Source of the DNA: an uncultured Riemerella sp.
GTDB taxonomy: Bacteria > Bacteroidota > Bacteroidia > Flavobacteriales > Weeksellaceae
Direction of reading: 5' to 3'
Length of the DNA: 27,947 bases
NCBI GenBank assembly: GCA_938037185.1
Contig: CALHQK010000098.1
Coordinates: forward strand, 1 to 27,947
The notes under the pieces are model-generated. The model worked only from the letters and a program-made list of their open reading frames with translations, did no database searches and was not told the origin of the DNA. Position 1 is the first letter of the stretch. Every line of letters begins with the position of its first letter. Of the stretch, positions 6,343 to 14,406 are shown piece after piece. A program made the position numbers and the translations under genes.

Positions 6343-8037
6343 ATGTCATTATCAGAACAAGAAATCATACGCCGCGAGAAGTTAGAAAAACTTACCCAAA
6401 TGGGAATCAATGCGTTCCCAGCAGAAGAATATACTATCACGGACTCCGCACAGTCTATAAAAGAAGGTTTTGAAGAAGGAAAAAAGGTAAAAATAGCTGG
6501 AAGACTTATTTCCCGAAGAATACAAGGGAAGGCTTCTTTTGCCGAATTGCAGGACTCTTCTGGGCGTATTCAGGTTTATTTCAACAGAGATGAAATCTGC
6601 CCAACTGATGATAAAGAGCTTTATAATGAAGTGTACAAACACCTTTTGGACATCGGTGACATCATCGGTGTAGAGGGAGAATTGTTCAAAACTCAGGTAG
6701 GAGAAATGACAGTAATGGTGAAAAATTTCACTCTTTTGACTAAAACTCTCCGACCGCTGCCTTTTGCTAAAATAGATGAAAACGGCGTTGTTCATGATGC
6801 ATTCAACGATCCTGAACTTCGTTACCGCCAGCGATATGTAGATTTAGTAGTAAATCCAGAAGTGAAAGATGTTTTCGTAAAGAGAACTAAACTGTTCAAT
6901 GCGATGCGCCAGTTCTTTAATGATGCTGGATATTTTGAAGTAGAAACGCCTATTTTGCAATCAATCCCTGGGGGAGCTGCCGCGCGGCCATTTATCACTC
7001 ATCATAATGCTTTGGATATTCCATTATACCTTAGAATTGCCAATGAATTGTATCTAAAAAGACTGATTGTCGGTGGTTTTGATGGTGTATATGAGTTTTC
7101 TAAAAACTTCCGTAATGAAGGAATGGACAGAACCCATAACCCTGAATTTACGGCAATGGAAATCTATGTAGCATACAAGGATTACAACTGGATGATGGAC
7201 TTCACCGAAAGACTTTTGGAGCATTGTGCCAAAGCAGTAAATGGAACAACCAAAGCAGTTTTCGGAGAACACGAAATAGACTGGAAAGCGCCTTACGAAA
7301 GAATTTCTATGACGGATGCCATCAAGAAATTTACAGGGTACGATATCACTGGCAAGAGCGAGGAAGAACTTAGAACATTCGCGAAATCTATCGGTATAAA
7401 TGTAGATGAGACGATGGGTAAAGGAAAACTGATAGATGAAATATTTGGAGAAAAATGTGAGGGTAACTTTATCCAGCCTACTTTCATTACGGATTACCCA
7501 ATAGAAATGTCGCCTTTGACTAAAAAACACAGAGATAAAGAAGGCTTGACTGAAAGATTTGAGCTGATGGTCTGTGGCAAGGAAATTGCGAATTCTTATT
7601 CTGAGCTGAATGACCCAATAGACCAGCGCGAAAGATTCGAAGAACAAATGAAACTTTCCGAAAAAGGAGATGATGAAGCGATGTTCATAGACCAAGACTT
7701 CCTGCGTGCTTTGGAATACGGAATGCCTCCAACTGCTGGTTTAGGGATAGGTATGGACAGACTGATGATGTTCCTTACCAATAACGCATCCATCCAAGAA
7801 GTGTTGTTTTTCCCTCAGATGAGACCAGAAAAGAAAATGCCAGCAATAGAACTAGGAGATGATGAAAAACTGATTTTAGAAATCTTGAAATCTGGTGAAG
7901 CGATGCCGCTTACTGATGTTAAAGAAAAATCCCAACTTTCTGGTAAAAAATGGGACAAAGCAACCAAAAACCTTACGAAAAGCAACATCGTGAAAGTAGA
8001 AAAAACAGAAGATAATCTATTTATCAAATTAGTTTAA
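6343..8037 (+). CDS. lysS: Lysyl-tRNA synthetase, class II, with C-terminal extension
   Basis: This 564-residue class IIb synthetase charges tRNA(Lys). An N-terminal OB-fold anticodon-binding region (about residues 45-135) precedes the class II catalytic core. Motif 2 is FRNEGMDRTHNPEF (256-269) and motif 3 is GLGIGMDRLMMF (466-477). The canonical enzyme ends soon after FFPQMRPE (about 489-496). Here about 68 more residues follow, Lys/Asp/Leu-rich and with a winged-helix look (LILEILKSGEAMPLTDV, then a strand-like C-terminus). E. coli LysS is about 505 residues. I believe such an extension is common in Flavobacteriia, but its role is unknown to me. The gene has its own -7 box and is followed by a hairpin. 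Confidence 0.97.
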   Translation: MSLSEQEIIRREKLEKLTQMGINAFPAEEYTITDSAQSIKEGFEEGKKVKIAGRLISRRIQGKASFAELQDSSGRIQVYFNRDEICPTDDKELYNEVYKHLLDIGDIIGVEGELFKTQVGEMTVMVKNFTLLTKTLRPLPFAKIDENGVVHDAFNDPELRYRQRYVDLVVNPEVKDVFVKRTKLFNAMRQFFNDAGYFEVETPILQSIPGGAAARPFITHHNALDIPLYLRIANELYLKRLIVGGFDGVYEFSKNFRNEGMDRTHNPEFTAMEIYVAYKDYNWMMDFTERLLEHCAKAVNGTTKAVFGEHEIDWKAPYERISMTDAIKKFTGYDITGKSEEELRTFAKSIGINVDETMGKGKLIDEIFGEKCEGNFIQPTFITDYPIEMSPLTKKHRDKEGLTERFELMVCGKEIANSYSELNDPIDQRERFEEQMKLSEKGDDEAMFIDQDFLRALEYGMPPTAGLGIGMDRLMMFLTNNASIQEVLFFPQMRPEKKMPAIELGDDEKLILEILKSGEAMPLTDVKEKSQLSGKKWDKATKNLTKSNIVKVEKTEDNLFIKLV

Positions 8038-8050
8038 ACCAATAATAAAT

Positions 8051-8079
8051 ACGGCTTCTGCAAAATAAGTAGAAGCCGT
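8051..8079 (+). terminator. Hairpin after lysS, weak terminator
   Basis: ACGGCTTCT (8051-8059) and AGAAGCCGT (8071-8079) form a perfect 9-bp stem with an 11-base loop, 13 bases after the lysS stop. The downstream sequence AAATTT is a poor T-run, so it may attenuate rather than fully stop transcription into the following gene, for which no clear separate promoter was seen. Confidence 0.55.
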
Positions 8080-8094
8080 AAATTTAATGCTGAC

Positions 8095-8706
8095 ATGCCT
8101 GTTTTTAGAGATTTTTCTAATAATGAAACCCGCATCTTGATATGGAAATATCAGGAAGGAGAGGTCTTTGATAGAGATTTTCTTCTAGAACCAGAAATTC
8201 TGCACAAGATAAAAGGCTATCATCATAAAAAACAGATGGAAGTCCTGATGATTAGGAAAATGCTCAAAATGCTTCTCCCAGATTATAAGATTTTTTATCA
8301 TGAAAACGGAGAGCCTTATTTGCAGCCTTCGGACAGGTATATATCCATCAGTCATTCTTTTCCTTATGCTGCAATAGCCGTTTCTAAACGGAAAATAGGA
8401 ATAGATTTGGAGAAAATAGATGTCAAATTACAAAAACTAAAATCAAAATTTCTCTACAAAACGGAATATGAATGGATTGAAAACCCAAGAGAACTGGATT
8501 TTTTGACAGCGATTTGGACTATCAAAGAGGCTTTATACAAAATTCATCCAGCTAAATTTTGGTCGTTTAGGGAGCATTACGAAGTTTCGGGGTTTGATTT
8601 GGAAGCCTCCTCAATAGAATGCCGAGTGTTTAATGAAATTTCCTCTGACTCGTTTACTGCCGAAATTAAGAAAATAGAAGATTTTTATCTTGCTGTTGTT
8701 CAGTGA
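8095..8706 (+). CDS. 4'-phosphopantetheinyl transferase superfamily protein
   Basis: This 203-residue protein would transfer the phosphopantetheine arm of CoA to a carrier-protein serine. The two hallmark motifs are present: IGIDLEKID (101-109), giving Mg-binding Asp104 and Glu106, and WTIKEALYK (141-149), with Glu145 and Lys149. ISISHS (83-88) is the typical Ser-His motif upstream. Length and motif spacing fit the Sfp/AcpT side of the superfamily rather than the short AcpS. No polyketide or peptide synthetase genes are nearby, so its carrier could be the fatty-acid ACP or a distant pathway. It sits 57 bases after lysS and ends at a strong terminator. Confidence 0.88.
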   Translation: MPVFRDFSNNETRILIWKYQEGEVFDRDFLLEPEILHKIKGYHHKKQMEVLMIRKMLKMLLPDYKIFYHENGEPYLQPSDRYISISHSFPYAAIAVSKRKIGIDLEKIDVKLQKLKSKFLYKTEYEWIENPRELDFLTAIWTIKEALYKIHPAKFWSFREHYEVSGFDLEASSIECRVFNEISSDSFTAEIKKIEDFYLAVVQ

Positions 8707-8710
8707 AATA

Positions 8711-8742
8711 AAAAACCTAATCAAAACACGGATTAGGTTTTT
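8711..8742. terminator. Bidirectional terminator between PPTase gene and porV
   Basis: A perfect 12-bp stem, AAAAACCTAATC (8711-8722) with GATTAGGTTTTT (8731-8742), has an 8-base loop. It has T-runs on the plus strand and As before the stem that serve the minus strand, so it can serve both converging genes. Confidence 0.9.
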
Positions 8743-8772
8743 TTTTATCTAAAAAGCAACAATTATGTTTTT

Positions 8773-9900
8773 TTATTCGTTGATGTTCCAAGTCAGCCCA
8801 AATCTAAGTGAATTGTCCAATGCGGAATTAATCTTAGAAGTATTGATGAGATAGGACACATCCAGCCCGAAAGAGCTGTATTTAAATCCTACACCCACCG
8901 TTGCAAATTGTCTTCCTCCTTGTTCAAGGCTTTCATGGAAGTATCCAGCACGAATGTCAAAAATATTATTATAAGAATAATCCGCCGCTATACTATACAT
9001 GAGGCTTTTCTTATTTCCGAAAGATTTGCCGACTCCCGCTATTACGCTCACATCCGGATAAGTATAGGAAACAATGCCTCCATTGGTTATCTGCTCTGCT
9101 GCGGGAACTAATATTTTAGAAACTTCTGTGGTAAGACCTATACGGTTTTTATCGTCCAAAAAGAGGTCGTATCCTGCACCAAGTCTTGCCATTGTAGGAA
9201 GATAAGATTTGGAACTGGAATCATTGCTGTAATTCAGTTTTGGACCTAAATTCTGGATGGCGAAGCCACCTCTTATTCTTCCTTCTTTGTCTCCAAAACT
9301 CGGTAAGTTGGCCGACTGATAATACCCCGAAATATCTACGGCAAAGGTATTGGCTGCTTTCAGGGTGCTGTTGGAATTAAACCCACCAGACAAATCCGAG
9401 CGGATATATCTCCCCGTAACTGCCATAGAGAAACTTTCAGCTAATTTTAATCCATAGGCTACATCCAGCGAGAATTCACTCGGTTTGGTAGAACCAGCTG
9501 CCTGAGGCGTAGTTCCTACAATAGTGGTAAGGTCTATAGTCCCCATGTTAAAATAATAAACACTGGCACTGATGCTGCTCCTGTCTTCATCTCCCAACTT
9601 AGTGAAAAAAGAGCCATAAATGAGGAATATATCACTAGTGATTTTATTCAGATATGGTGTGAAACTCACTCCTACGGCAGTATTAGCCTCTGCAAAAGGA
9701 TATTTAGCAGCATTCCAATATTGTGAATAGGTGTCTGGCGTAGTAGCTACCCCTTGGTCTGCCATCCCTCCAGAACGCGCATCTGGTGCTATCCTTAGGA
9801 ACGGCGCCCCTGTAAGTACGGGTTGTATATTTTCTTGGGCAAATCCTGCTGTGCTGGCTGCCAGTCCTATACTAAAAAGAAATTTTTTACTTAATTTCAT
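8773..9900 (-). CDS. porV: Type IX secretion outer-membrane protein PorV
   Basis: This 375-residue outer-membrane beta-barrel of the FadL-like PorV/PorQ family has a signal peptide ending near FAQ (residue 22). The conserved N-terminal block FLRIAPDARSGGMADQGVA (about 34-52), followed by an SQYWNAAK segment, is typical of PorV (LptO). In studied systems PorV carries type IX cargo from the translocon SprA to the sortase-like PorU. The C-terminus shows alternating strand pattern and ends GLTWNINE. In Porphyromonas and Flavobacterium, porU lies directly upstream; here the upstream neighbour is a SEL1-repeat gene. A -7 box precedes the ATG and a strong terminator follows. Confidence 0.92.
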   Translation of the reverse strand: MKLSKKFLFSIGLAASTAGFAQENIQPVLTGAPFLRIAPDARSGGMADQGVATTPDTYSQYWNAAKYPFAEANTAVGVSFTPYLNKITSDIFLIYGSFFTKLGDEDRSSISASVYYFNMGTIDLTTIVGTTPQAAGSTKPSEFSLDVAYGLKLAESFSMAVTGRYIRSDLSGGFNSNSTLKAANTFAVDISGYYQSANLPSFGDKEGRIRGGFAIQNLGPKLNYSNDSSSKSYLPTMARLGAGYDLFLDDKNRIGLTTEVSKILVPAAEQITNGGIVSYTYPDVSVIAGVGKSFGNKKSLMYSIAADYSYNNIFDIRAGYFHESLEQGGRQFATVGVGFKYSSFGLDVSYLINTSKINSALDNSLRFGLTWNINE

Positions 9901-9928
9901 TTTATAATTTTTTTAAATTAATACGGCA

Positions 9929-9936
9929 CAAAGATA
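9929..9936 (-). promoter_or_regulatory. Predicted -7 box of porV
   Basis: The minus strand reads TATCTTTG, a perfect TAnnTTTG match, 28 bases upstream of the porV ATG. No ideal TTG box was found. It supports porV being transcribed separately from the SEL1 gene. Confidence 0.6.
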
Positions 9937-9989
9937 TAAATTACTTTTATGTAACGGAGTATTTTTAGAAAAATTGTTTTCTTAATGAA

Positions 9990-10021
9990 AAAAACAGACT
10001 CTTATTAGAGAGGCTGTTTTT
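9990..10021 (-). terminator. Terminator of the SEL1-repeat gene
   Basis: AAAAACAG (9990-9997) pairs with CTGTTTTT (10014-10021). After a mismatch the stem is extended inward by CTC/GAG. On the minus strand it follows the stop codon at 10032-10034 by about 10 bases and ends in T residues. Confidence 0.7.
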
Positions 10022-10031
10022 GTTATTTTTC

Positions 10032-10925
10032 CTATTTTATTCTGTTTAAATTTTTGCAGGCTTCGTCATCAAAGCTTTCACAAGCCTTCTTATACCAGTA
10101 GATAGCTTTGTTTTTGTCCTGTTCCACGCCATATCCTTTTTCATAAGCTATTCCCAAATTATATTGAGCCTCTACAACTCCTTGTTCTGCCGCTTTGGTA
10201 AACCAATATGCTGCCTTTTCATGGGATTGTTCTACGCCTAATCCATTATAGTAAGCAACACCTAAATTAAATTGAGCGTTTGCATTTCCTTGTTCTGCAG
10301 CTTTAGTAAACCAATATACAGCTTTTTCATAGGATTTTTCTACACCATTTCCATTCGTATAAGCGTAACCTAAATTGAATAGGGCATAGGCGTGTCCTTG
10401 TTCAGCTGCCTTAGTAAACCAATATACAGCCTTTGCGTAGGATTGTTCTACGCCATAACCATTTTTATAGGCAATTCCTAAATTAAATTGAGCATTTGCA
10501 TTTCCTTGTTCCGCTGCTTTTTGCCACCAATAGACAGCTTTTTTATAGGATTTTTCTACACCATTTCCATTATAATAAGAATGTCCTAAACTAGATTGAG
10601 CATTTGTATTTCCTTGTTCCGCTGCTTTTTGCCACCAATAGACAGCTTTTTTATAGGATCGTTCTATGCCATTTCCATTGCTGTAAATAATACCTAAATT
10701 ATATTGTGCTGTTAAATTTCCTTGTTCTGCAGCTTTAGTAAACCAAAAGACTGCTTTTTCGTAGGATTGTTCCACACTATTTCCACTATAATAAAGACTT
10801 CCTAAATTATTTTGCGCTTCTGCATTTCCTTGTTCTGCTTTTGCGGTTAGGGTTTTTATATCATTTTGCTGGGCATTGTTTAGAGCAAAACACAGCATTA
10901 GTAGAAAGGTAATATACTTTTTCAT
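10032..10925 (-). CDS. Secreted SEL1-like repeat protein
   Basis: This 297-residue protein has a Sec signal peptide (MKKYITFLLMLCFALNNAQ, residues 1-19) and seven 36-residue SEL1-type repeats (about 28-279), plus a degenerate eighth at the C-terminus. Each repeat follows the pattern KAAEQGNxxAQxNLGxxYxNGxGVEQSYxKAVYWxx. SEL1 repeats form paired helices that act as protein-binding scaffolds; the partner here is unknown. The repeats are also very alike at DNA level, so copy number could change by recombination. It lies upstream of porV on the same strand but is separated by its own terminator and the porV promoter. No type IX C-terminal domain is visible, so it is probably periplasmic. Confidence 0.9.
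   Translation of the reverse strand: MKKYITFLLMLCFALNNAQQNDIKTLTAKAEQGNAEAQNNLGSLYYSGNSVEQSYEKAVFWFTKAAEQGNLTAQYNLGIIYSNGNGIERSYKKAVYWWQKAAEQGNTNAQSSLGHSYYNGNGVEKSYKKAVYWWQKAAEQGNANAQFNLGIAYKNGYGVEQSYAKAVYWFTKAAEQGHAYALFNLGYAYTNGNGVEKSYEKAVYWFTKAAEQGNANAQFNLGVAYYNGLGVEQSHEKAAYWFTKAAEQGVVEAQYNLGIAYEKGYGVEQDKNKAIYWYKKACESFDDEACKNLNRIK
10089..10844 (-). repeat. Seven 108-bp in-frame direct repeats
   Basis: These are the DNA copies of the SEL1 units. The closest pair begins at 10501 and 10609, exactly 108 bases apart, and is almost identical over about 50 bases (TTTCCTTGTTCCGCTGC onward). Such young identity suggests recent duplication or gene conversion within the gene. Confidence 0.85.
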
Positions 10926-11100
10926 ATTGGTTGAATATTATTTCCATTATTTTTTGCTTTTTGCTTTTCGGATTTTGTCTTTTATTCTACAAAATTTACA
11001 TAATTCGGTATAACAAATGATTCATACATATATTTGAGTAAAAGTTTTAGTTTTTTTTGCTTGAGCAAATATATTAAATATTTTATTTTGGGAAGTTTCT

Positions 11101-11108
11101 TACATTTG
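11101..11108 (+). promoter_or_regulatory. Predicted -7 box of the UbiA-family gene
   Basis: TACATTTG matches TAnnTTTG, 17 bases before the ATG at 11126. The 200-base divergent gap to the SEL1 gene is strongly AT-rich, and no -33 TTG is found at a good distance. Confidence 0.55.
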
Positions 11109-11125
11109 CCATATTTTCTGTCGGC

Positions 11126-12067
11126 ATGAAGAATTATTTTCAGTTACTTCGGGTAGAGCAGTGGATGAAGAATGTTTTTGTCTTCATTCCCCTCTTTTTT
11201 TCGGGCAATTTCCTTGATTTTTCCCTTTTCATGGCGAGTGTCTTCGGGTTTTTGGTGTTTTCTCTGACGGCGAGCAGCATTTATATTTTTAATGATTATC
11301 TGGACATCGCCTCCGATAGGGAACACCCCGAGAAATGCCGCCGCCCTTTGGCTTCTGGGGCGGTCAGCAGGGCTTCGGCAAAAATTCTGTTTGTCTTTCT
11401 GCTGATTTTGTGCGCCTTAATGCTGGGAGCAGGGCAGTGGGGCTTAGATTTAGAGATGGGAGACTTCTCCCTTATCATTCTGCTCTATATCCTGATGAAT
11501 ATAGCCTATTCCATAAAGCTGAAACACATCGCCGTGGTGGATGTTTCTACCATTGCTTTCGGTTTTGTGCTGCGTGTTTTCGCGGGGGGCAGCATCACGG
11601 GGATTCCTGTCTCGCAGTGGGCGGTGCTGCTTACCTTCGTTCTGGCGCTGGTTCTCGCCGTAGGGAAGAGGCGCGGAGAACTGATAGCCGCCCAGACCAC
11701 CGGAAAAACCAGAAAGGCATTAGACGGCTATAATCTGCCCTTTGCAGACACTATTTTGGCTCTCAGCAGCACGCTTACCGTGGTCTGTTATGTGATGTTT
11801 ACCTTCTCGCCGGAGGTTCAGCAGCGCTTTCACCAGCAGATTTTTTATACGATATTCTTTGTGATATTCGCGGTGCTTAGGTATCTCCAGCTTATTTTGG
11901 TTTATAACAGCACGGAGCCTCCTGCCAAGATACTCTTCCGCGACCGATATATACAAATGATGATTATCGGCTGGCTGGCAGTTTTCATGCTTCATCTTTA
12001 CTTTAATGAAAAGGCTGAAAGCCCTTTGGAAAACTCTCTCCGCACCGAAAATAAGATAAAGCACTAA
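11126..12067 (+). CDS. UbiA-family prenyltransferase, DPPR synthase-like
   Basis: This 313-residue multi-pass membrane enzyme of the UbiA superfamily has the first Asp-rich motif NDYLDIASDR (56-65) followed by HPEKCRRPLASG. The second active-site region is around YSIKLKHIAVVDV, and GKRRGEL follows. The opening LLRVEQWMKNVFVF and the RP-ASG block resemble decaprenyl-phosphate phosphoribosyltransferase (Rv3806c type). That enzyme joins PRPP to a polyprenyl phosphate on the way to polyprenyl-phospho-arabinose. A quinone-pathway role is less likely but not excluded. The epimerase partners (DprE1/DprE2-like) are not in the window. About eight hydrophobic segments are visible. The gene is noticeably GC-richer than its flanks, especially about 11320-11720. 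Confidence 0.85.
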   Translation: MKNYFQLLRVEQWMKNVFVFIPLFFSGNFLDFSLFMASVFGFLVFSLTASSIYIFNDYLDIASDREHPEKCRRPLASGAVSRASAKILFVFLLILCALMLGAGQWGLDLEMGDFSLIILLYILMNIAYSIKLKHIAVVDVSTIAFGFVLRVFAGGSITGIPVSQWAVLLTFVLALVLAVGKRRGELIAAQTTGKTRKALDGYNLPFADTILALSSTLTVVCYVMFTFSPEVQQRFHQQIFYTIFFVIFAVLRYLQLILVYNSTEPPAKILFRDRYIQMMIIGWLAVFMLHLYFNEKAESPLENSLRTENKIKH

Positions 12068-12072
12068 TTCTT

Positions 12073-12103
12073 TTGGTATTCTCATAGAATTACACTACTT
12101 TTG
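12073..12103 (+). promoter_or_regulatory. Predicted promoter of the DinB-rlmB operon
   Basis: TTG (12073-12075) is followed after 20 bases by TACTTTTG (12096-12103), a full match to the Bacteroidota promoter. The -7 box is 17 bases upstream of the ATG at 12121. It separates this operon from the UbiA-family gene. Confidence 0.7.
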
Positions 12104-12120
12104 GAGGTTAAAAAATTAAG

Positions 12121-12591
12121 ATGGATTATCTTTTTACAGCTCATCTGCAGATTCGGGAAAATCTCTCCAGCGTTTTGGCAAGAACTCCACTGGAACAGCT
12201 TCTCTATATTCCAGATGGGTTTAATAATCATATCTTCTGGAACATTGCCCACTGTGTGGCTACACAGCAGTTGCTGCATTATTACCTTACGGGGAATGAT
12301 TTTCGGATTGATGACAGCTGGATAGACAAATACAAGAAAGGAACACTTCCTAATTTTGATGTAACAGCCGGTGATGTAGAGGATTTAAACTTTCTGCTGA
12401 AGGAAACTTCCAAACTGCTGGCTTCGGATTATGCTAAGGGATATTTTGCTGATTATCAGCCATACTCCACGAGTTTTGGCTTAAAGCTGATGAGCATCCG
12501 CGATGCCGTTATTTATAATAATATGCATGAATGCCAGCATTACGGTTATGTTTTGGCGCAAAAAAGAGCCATTTTAGGCGAAAAATATTAA
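12121..12591 (+). CDS. DinB-like family protein
   Basis: This 156-residue four-helix-bundle protein resembles the DinB/YfiT superfamily, whose members bind a divalent metal through three histidines and often act as thiol-dependent transferases. The likely ligands are His44 (in NIAHC), His136 and His140 (in MHECQH), spaced as expected for the family. Cys45 and Cys138 lie beside them. Substrate is unknown. It is the first gene of an apparent operon, 10 bases before rlmB, with a two-box promoter upstream. A later methionine is not needed because the ATG at 12121 gives a typical full N-terminal helix (DYLFTAHLQIRENL). Confidence 0.85.
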   Translation: MDYLFTAHLQIRENLSSVLARTPLEQLLYIPDGFNNHIFWNIAHCVATQQLLHYYLTGNDFRIDDSWIDKYKKGTLPNFDVTAGDVEDLNFLLKETSKLLASDYAKGYFADYQPYSTSFGLKLMSIRDAVIYNNMHECQHYGYVLAQKRAILGEKY

Positions 12592-12601
12592 AAAAGAAAA
12601 C

Positions 12602-13336
12602 ATGAAAGACGACTTTATATTCGGTCTGCGGCCAGTGATAGAGGCCATAGAGGCAGGAAAAACCATTGATAAAATTTTTATCCAAAATGGATTGCAGGGC
12701 GACATTATCGCAGAGCTGAAAAAACTACTCTCAAAGCACGGAATCAGGGCAAATTATGTTCCAGTGGAGAAGCTGAACCGCTTTACCCGAAAAAATCATC
12801 AGGGCGTGGTGGCTTTCATCTCGGATGTTGCTTTTTATAAGGTGGAAGATGTCGTTCCACAGCTTTTTGAAGAGGGGAAAGTTCCGTTTTTATTGATTTT
12901 GGATAGATTGACCGATGTGCGAAACTTTGGGGCAATATGCAGAACTGCTGAATGCGTAGGTGTAGATGCTGTAATTATCCCAGATAAAGGGGCGGCACCT
13001 ATCAATTCTGATGCGATGAAGACTTCGGCAGGGGCGCTATATAACATTAAAATATGTAAAGAGAAAAACCTTGCCCATACGGTGGACTATCTCCAGCAGT
13101 CGGGAATATTGGTTTATGCCTCTACGGAAAAGGCACAGAAATTGCTCTATGAGGTTGATTTTTGTGAGCCATGTGCCATCGTGATGGGTAACGAGGAAAC
13201 AGGAATTTCTAAAGAAGTTCTCCACCACTCTGATGAGAAAATAAAACTCCCAATGCAGGGAAAAACCCAGTCGCTCAATGTATCCGTGGCCTGTGGAGCG
13301 GTGCTTTATGAAGCGGTAAGACAAAGATTAAACTAA
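12602..13336 (+). CDS. rlmB: 23S rRNA (guanosine-2'-O-)-methyltransferase RlmB
   Basis: This 244-residue SPOUT-class methyltransferase uses SAM to methylate the 2'-hydroxyl of a guanosine in 23S rRNA (G2251 in E. coli). The N-terminal substrate-binding domain starts IFGLRPVIEAIEAG (6-19), typical of RlmB/TrmH group 3. The three SpoU motifs are at 101-116 (DRLTDVRNFGAICRTA), 193-203 (IVMGNEETGIS) and 216-230 (LPMQGKTQSLNVSVA), which form the trefoil-knot SAM site. The length equals that of E. coli RlmB (about 243). The substrate is inferred by family. It sits in an operon with the DinB-like gene before it and a lipoprotein 21 bases after. Confidence 0.93.
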   Translation: MKDDFIFGLRPVIEAIEAGKTIDKIFIQNGLQGDIIAELKKLLSKHGIRANYVPVEKLNRFTRKNHQGVVAFISDVAFYKVEDVVPQLFEEGKVPFLLILDRLTDVRNFGAICRTAECVGVDAVIIPDKGAAPINSDAMKTSAGALYNIKICKEKNLAHTVDYLQQSGILVYASTEKAQKLLYEVDFCEPCAIVMGNEETGISKEVLHHSDEKIKLPMQGKTQSLNVSVACGAVLYEAVRQRLN

Positions 13337-13357
13337 ACTTTAAATAATAATTATAAA

Positions 13358-14401
13358 ATGATAAAGAGAATTTTAGCAATAGGAATCATAGGAATGACCA
13401 TTGTAGCATGCAGTCAGGATAAAAAATCAACTGAAAATACAGATAAAAAAACAACTTCAACTACTGAAAACGCAGAAAAAACAACCACAGAAGAGGAAAA
13501 AACGGAGTCAGTAGTAATGGCGATTTCGGATAGTGTGGGAGTTTATACACAGAAATTTGTTTTAGAGAAAGGGAAAACTTATCCGTTTTCATCAACACAG
13601 AAAGAAATCCAAACTATCAAAGACCACACAGGAAAATCCATGAGCGGAACGCAGGAAGTAGTAGATGAGAGAAATGTAGTGGTGGAAAACTTTGAAAATG
13701 GTGTTTATGAACTGACTTTGAATATTGTAGGAAAGAAAATGACTTCCACAGCTGATGGGAAAACGATGGTAATAGACACCAAAGCTGCAGCGCCGAAGGA
13801 AGAACAACTGAAAAACATCTGGAATATCAATAAAGTATTGGCAGGAAGCAAGTTTACAGTTAAAATGAAGGAAAATGGAGAAGTGATTTCTATTTCTGGA
13901 ATTAATGACCTTTATGCAAAAATCGAAAAAGCTGTTTCGCCTCTAATCAAAGATGCAAAAACTAAAAAGGCTTTCATAGAGCAGTTTAAACAAGGTTTTA
14001 ATGAAAAATTGATAAAAGAAGAATTCTCCAAAGGAATCAATATTTTACCTAAAAAAGGGGTGAAAATAGGAGAGAGCTGGACAGAAACGGACAACATCAC
14101 TCCAGATGGAAAGGTGAAATCTTCTGTTACTTATACTCTCGCAAAGGTAGAAAATGGTATCGCAGAGATTTCTATAAAAGGAGGAATTCCTCTAAAATCT
14201 GAAAAACAAACTCAGCAGGGAGTTACCGCCACTATAAGCATACAAGGAACTCAGCAGGGAAATATCACGATAGACCAAAATACAGGATGGATTAAAAAAT
14301 CTAGCCTTAATATCAAAACAACTAACAAACAGAGCATGACCGATGGAAAACAGACAGAATCCGTCACTCAAACCTCTGACAGTACAATTACAATAAACTA
14401 A
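13358..14401 (+). CDS. Lipoprotein, DUF6263-like
   Basis: This 347-residue protein has a lipoprotein signal peptide with lipobox IVAC (Cys18), followed by a Lys/Thr/Glu-rich low-complexity linker to about residue 50. The remaining 300 residues alternate beta strands and contain segments such as GVKIGESWTET and a C-terminal half rich in Thr/Gln/Ser. The overall design resembles DUF6263-type exported proteins of Bacteroidota, but this is recalled by pattern only and the function is unknown. Residues +2 to +5 after the Cys are SQDK, only weakly like acidic surface-export signals of the phylum, so periplasmic or surface location is open. It is 21 bases after rlmB and 5 bases before the DUF4834-like gene. 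Confidence 0.8.
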   Translation: MIKRILAIGIIGMTIVACSQDKKSTENTDKKTTSTTENAEKTTTEEEKTESVVMAISDSVGVYTQKFVLEKGKTYPFSSTQKEIQTIKDHTGKSMSGTQEVVDERNVVVENFENGVYELTLNIVGKKMTSTADGKTMVIDTKAAAPKEEQLKNIWNINKVLAGSKFTVKMKENGEVISISGINDLYAKIEKAVSPLIKDAKTKKAFIEQFKQGFNEKLIKEEFSKGINILPKKGVKIGESWTETDNITPDGKVKSSVTYTLAKVENGIAEISIKGGIPLKSEKQTQQGVTATISIQGTQQGNITIDQNTGWIKKSSLNIKTTNKQSMTDGKQTESVTQTSDSTITIN

Positions 14402-14406
14402 TTGTT

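Noticed and set aside
7054..7695. 213-codon minus-strand open frame inside lysS
   Set aside because: Phe/Ser/Arg-rich shadow of a conserved synthetase core with no family motif or promoter.
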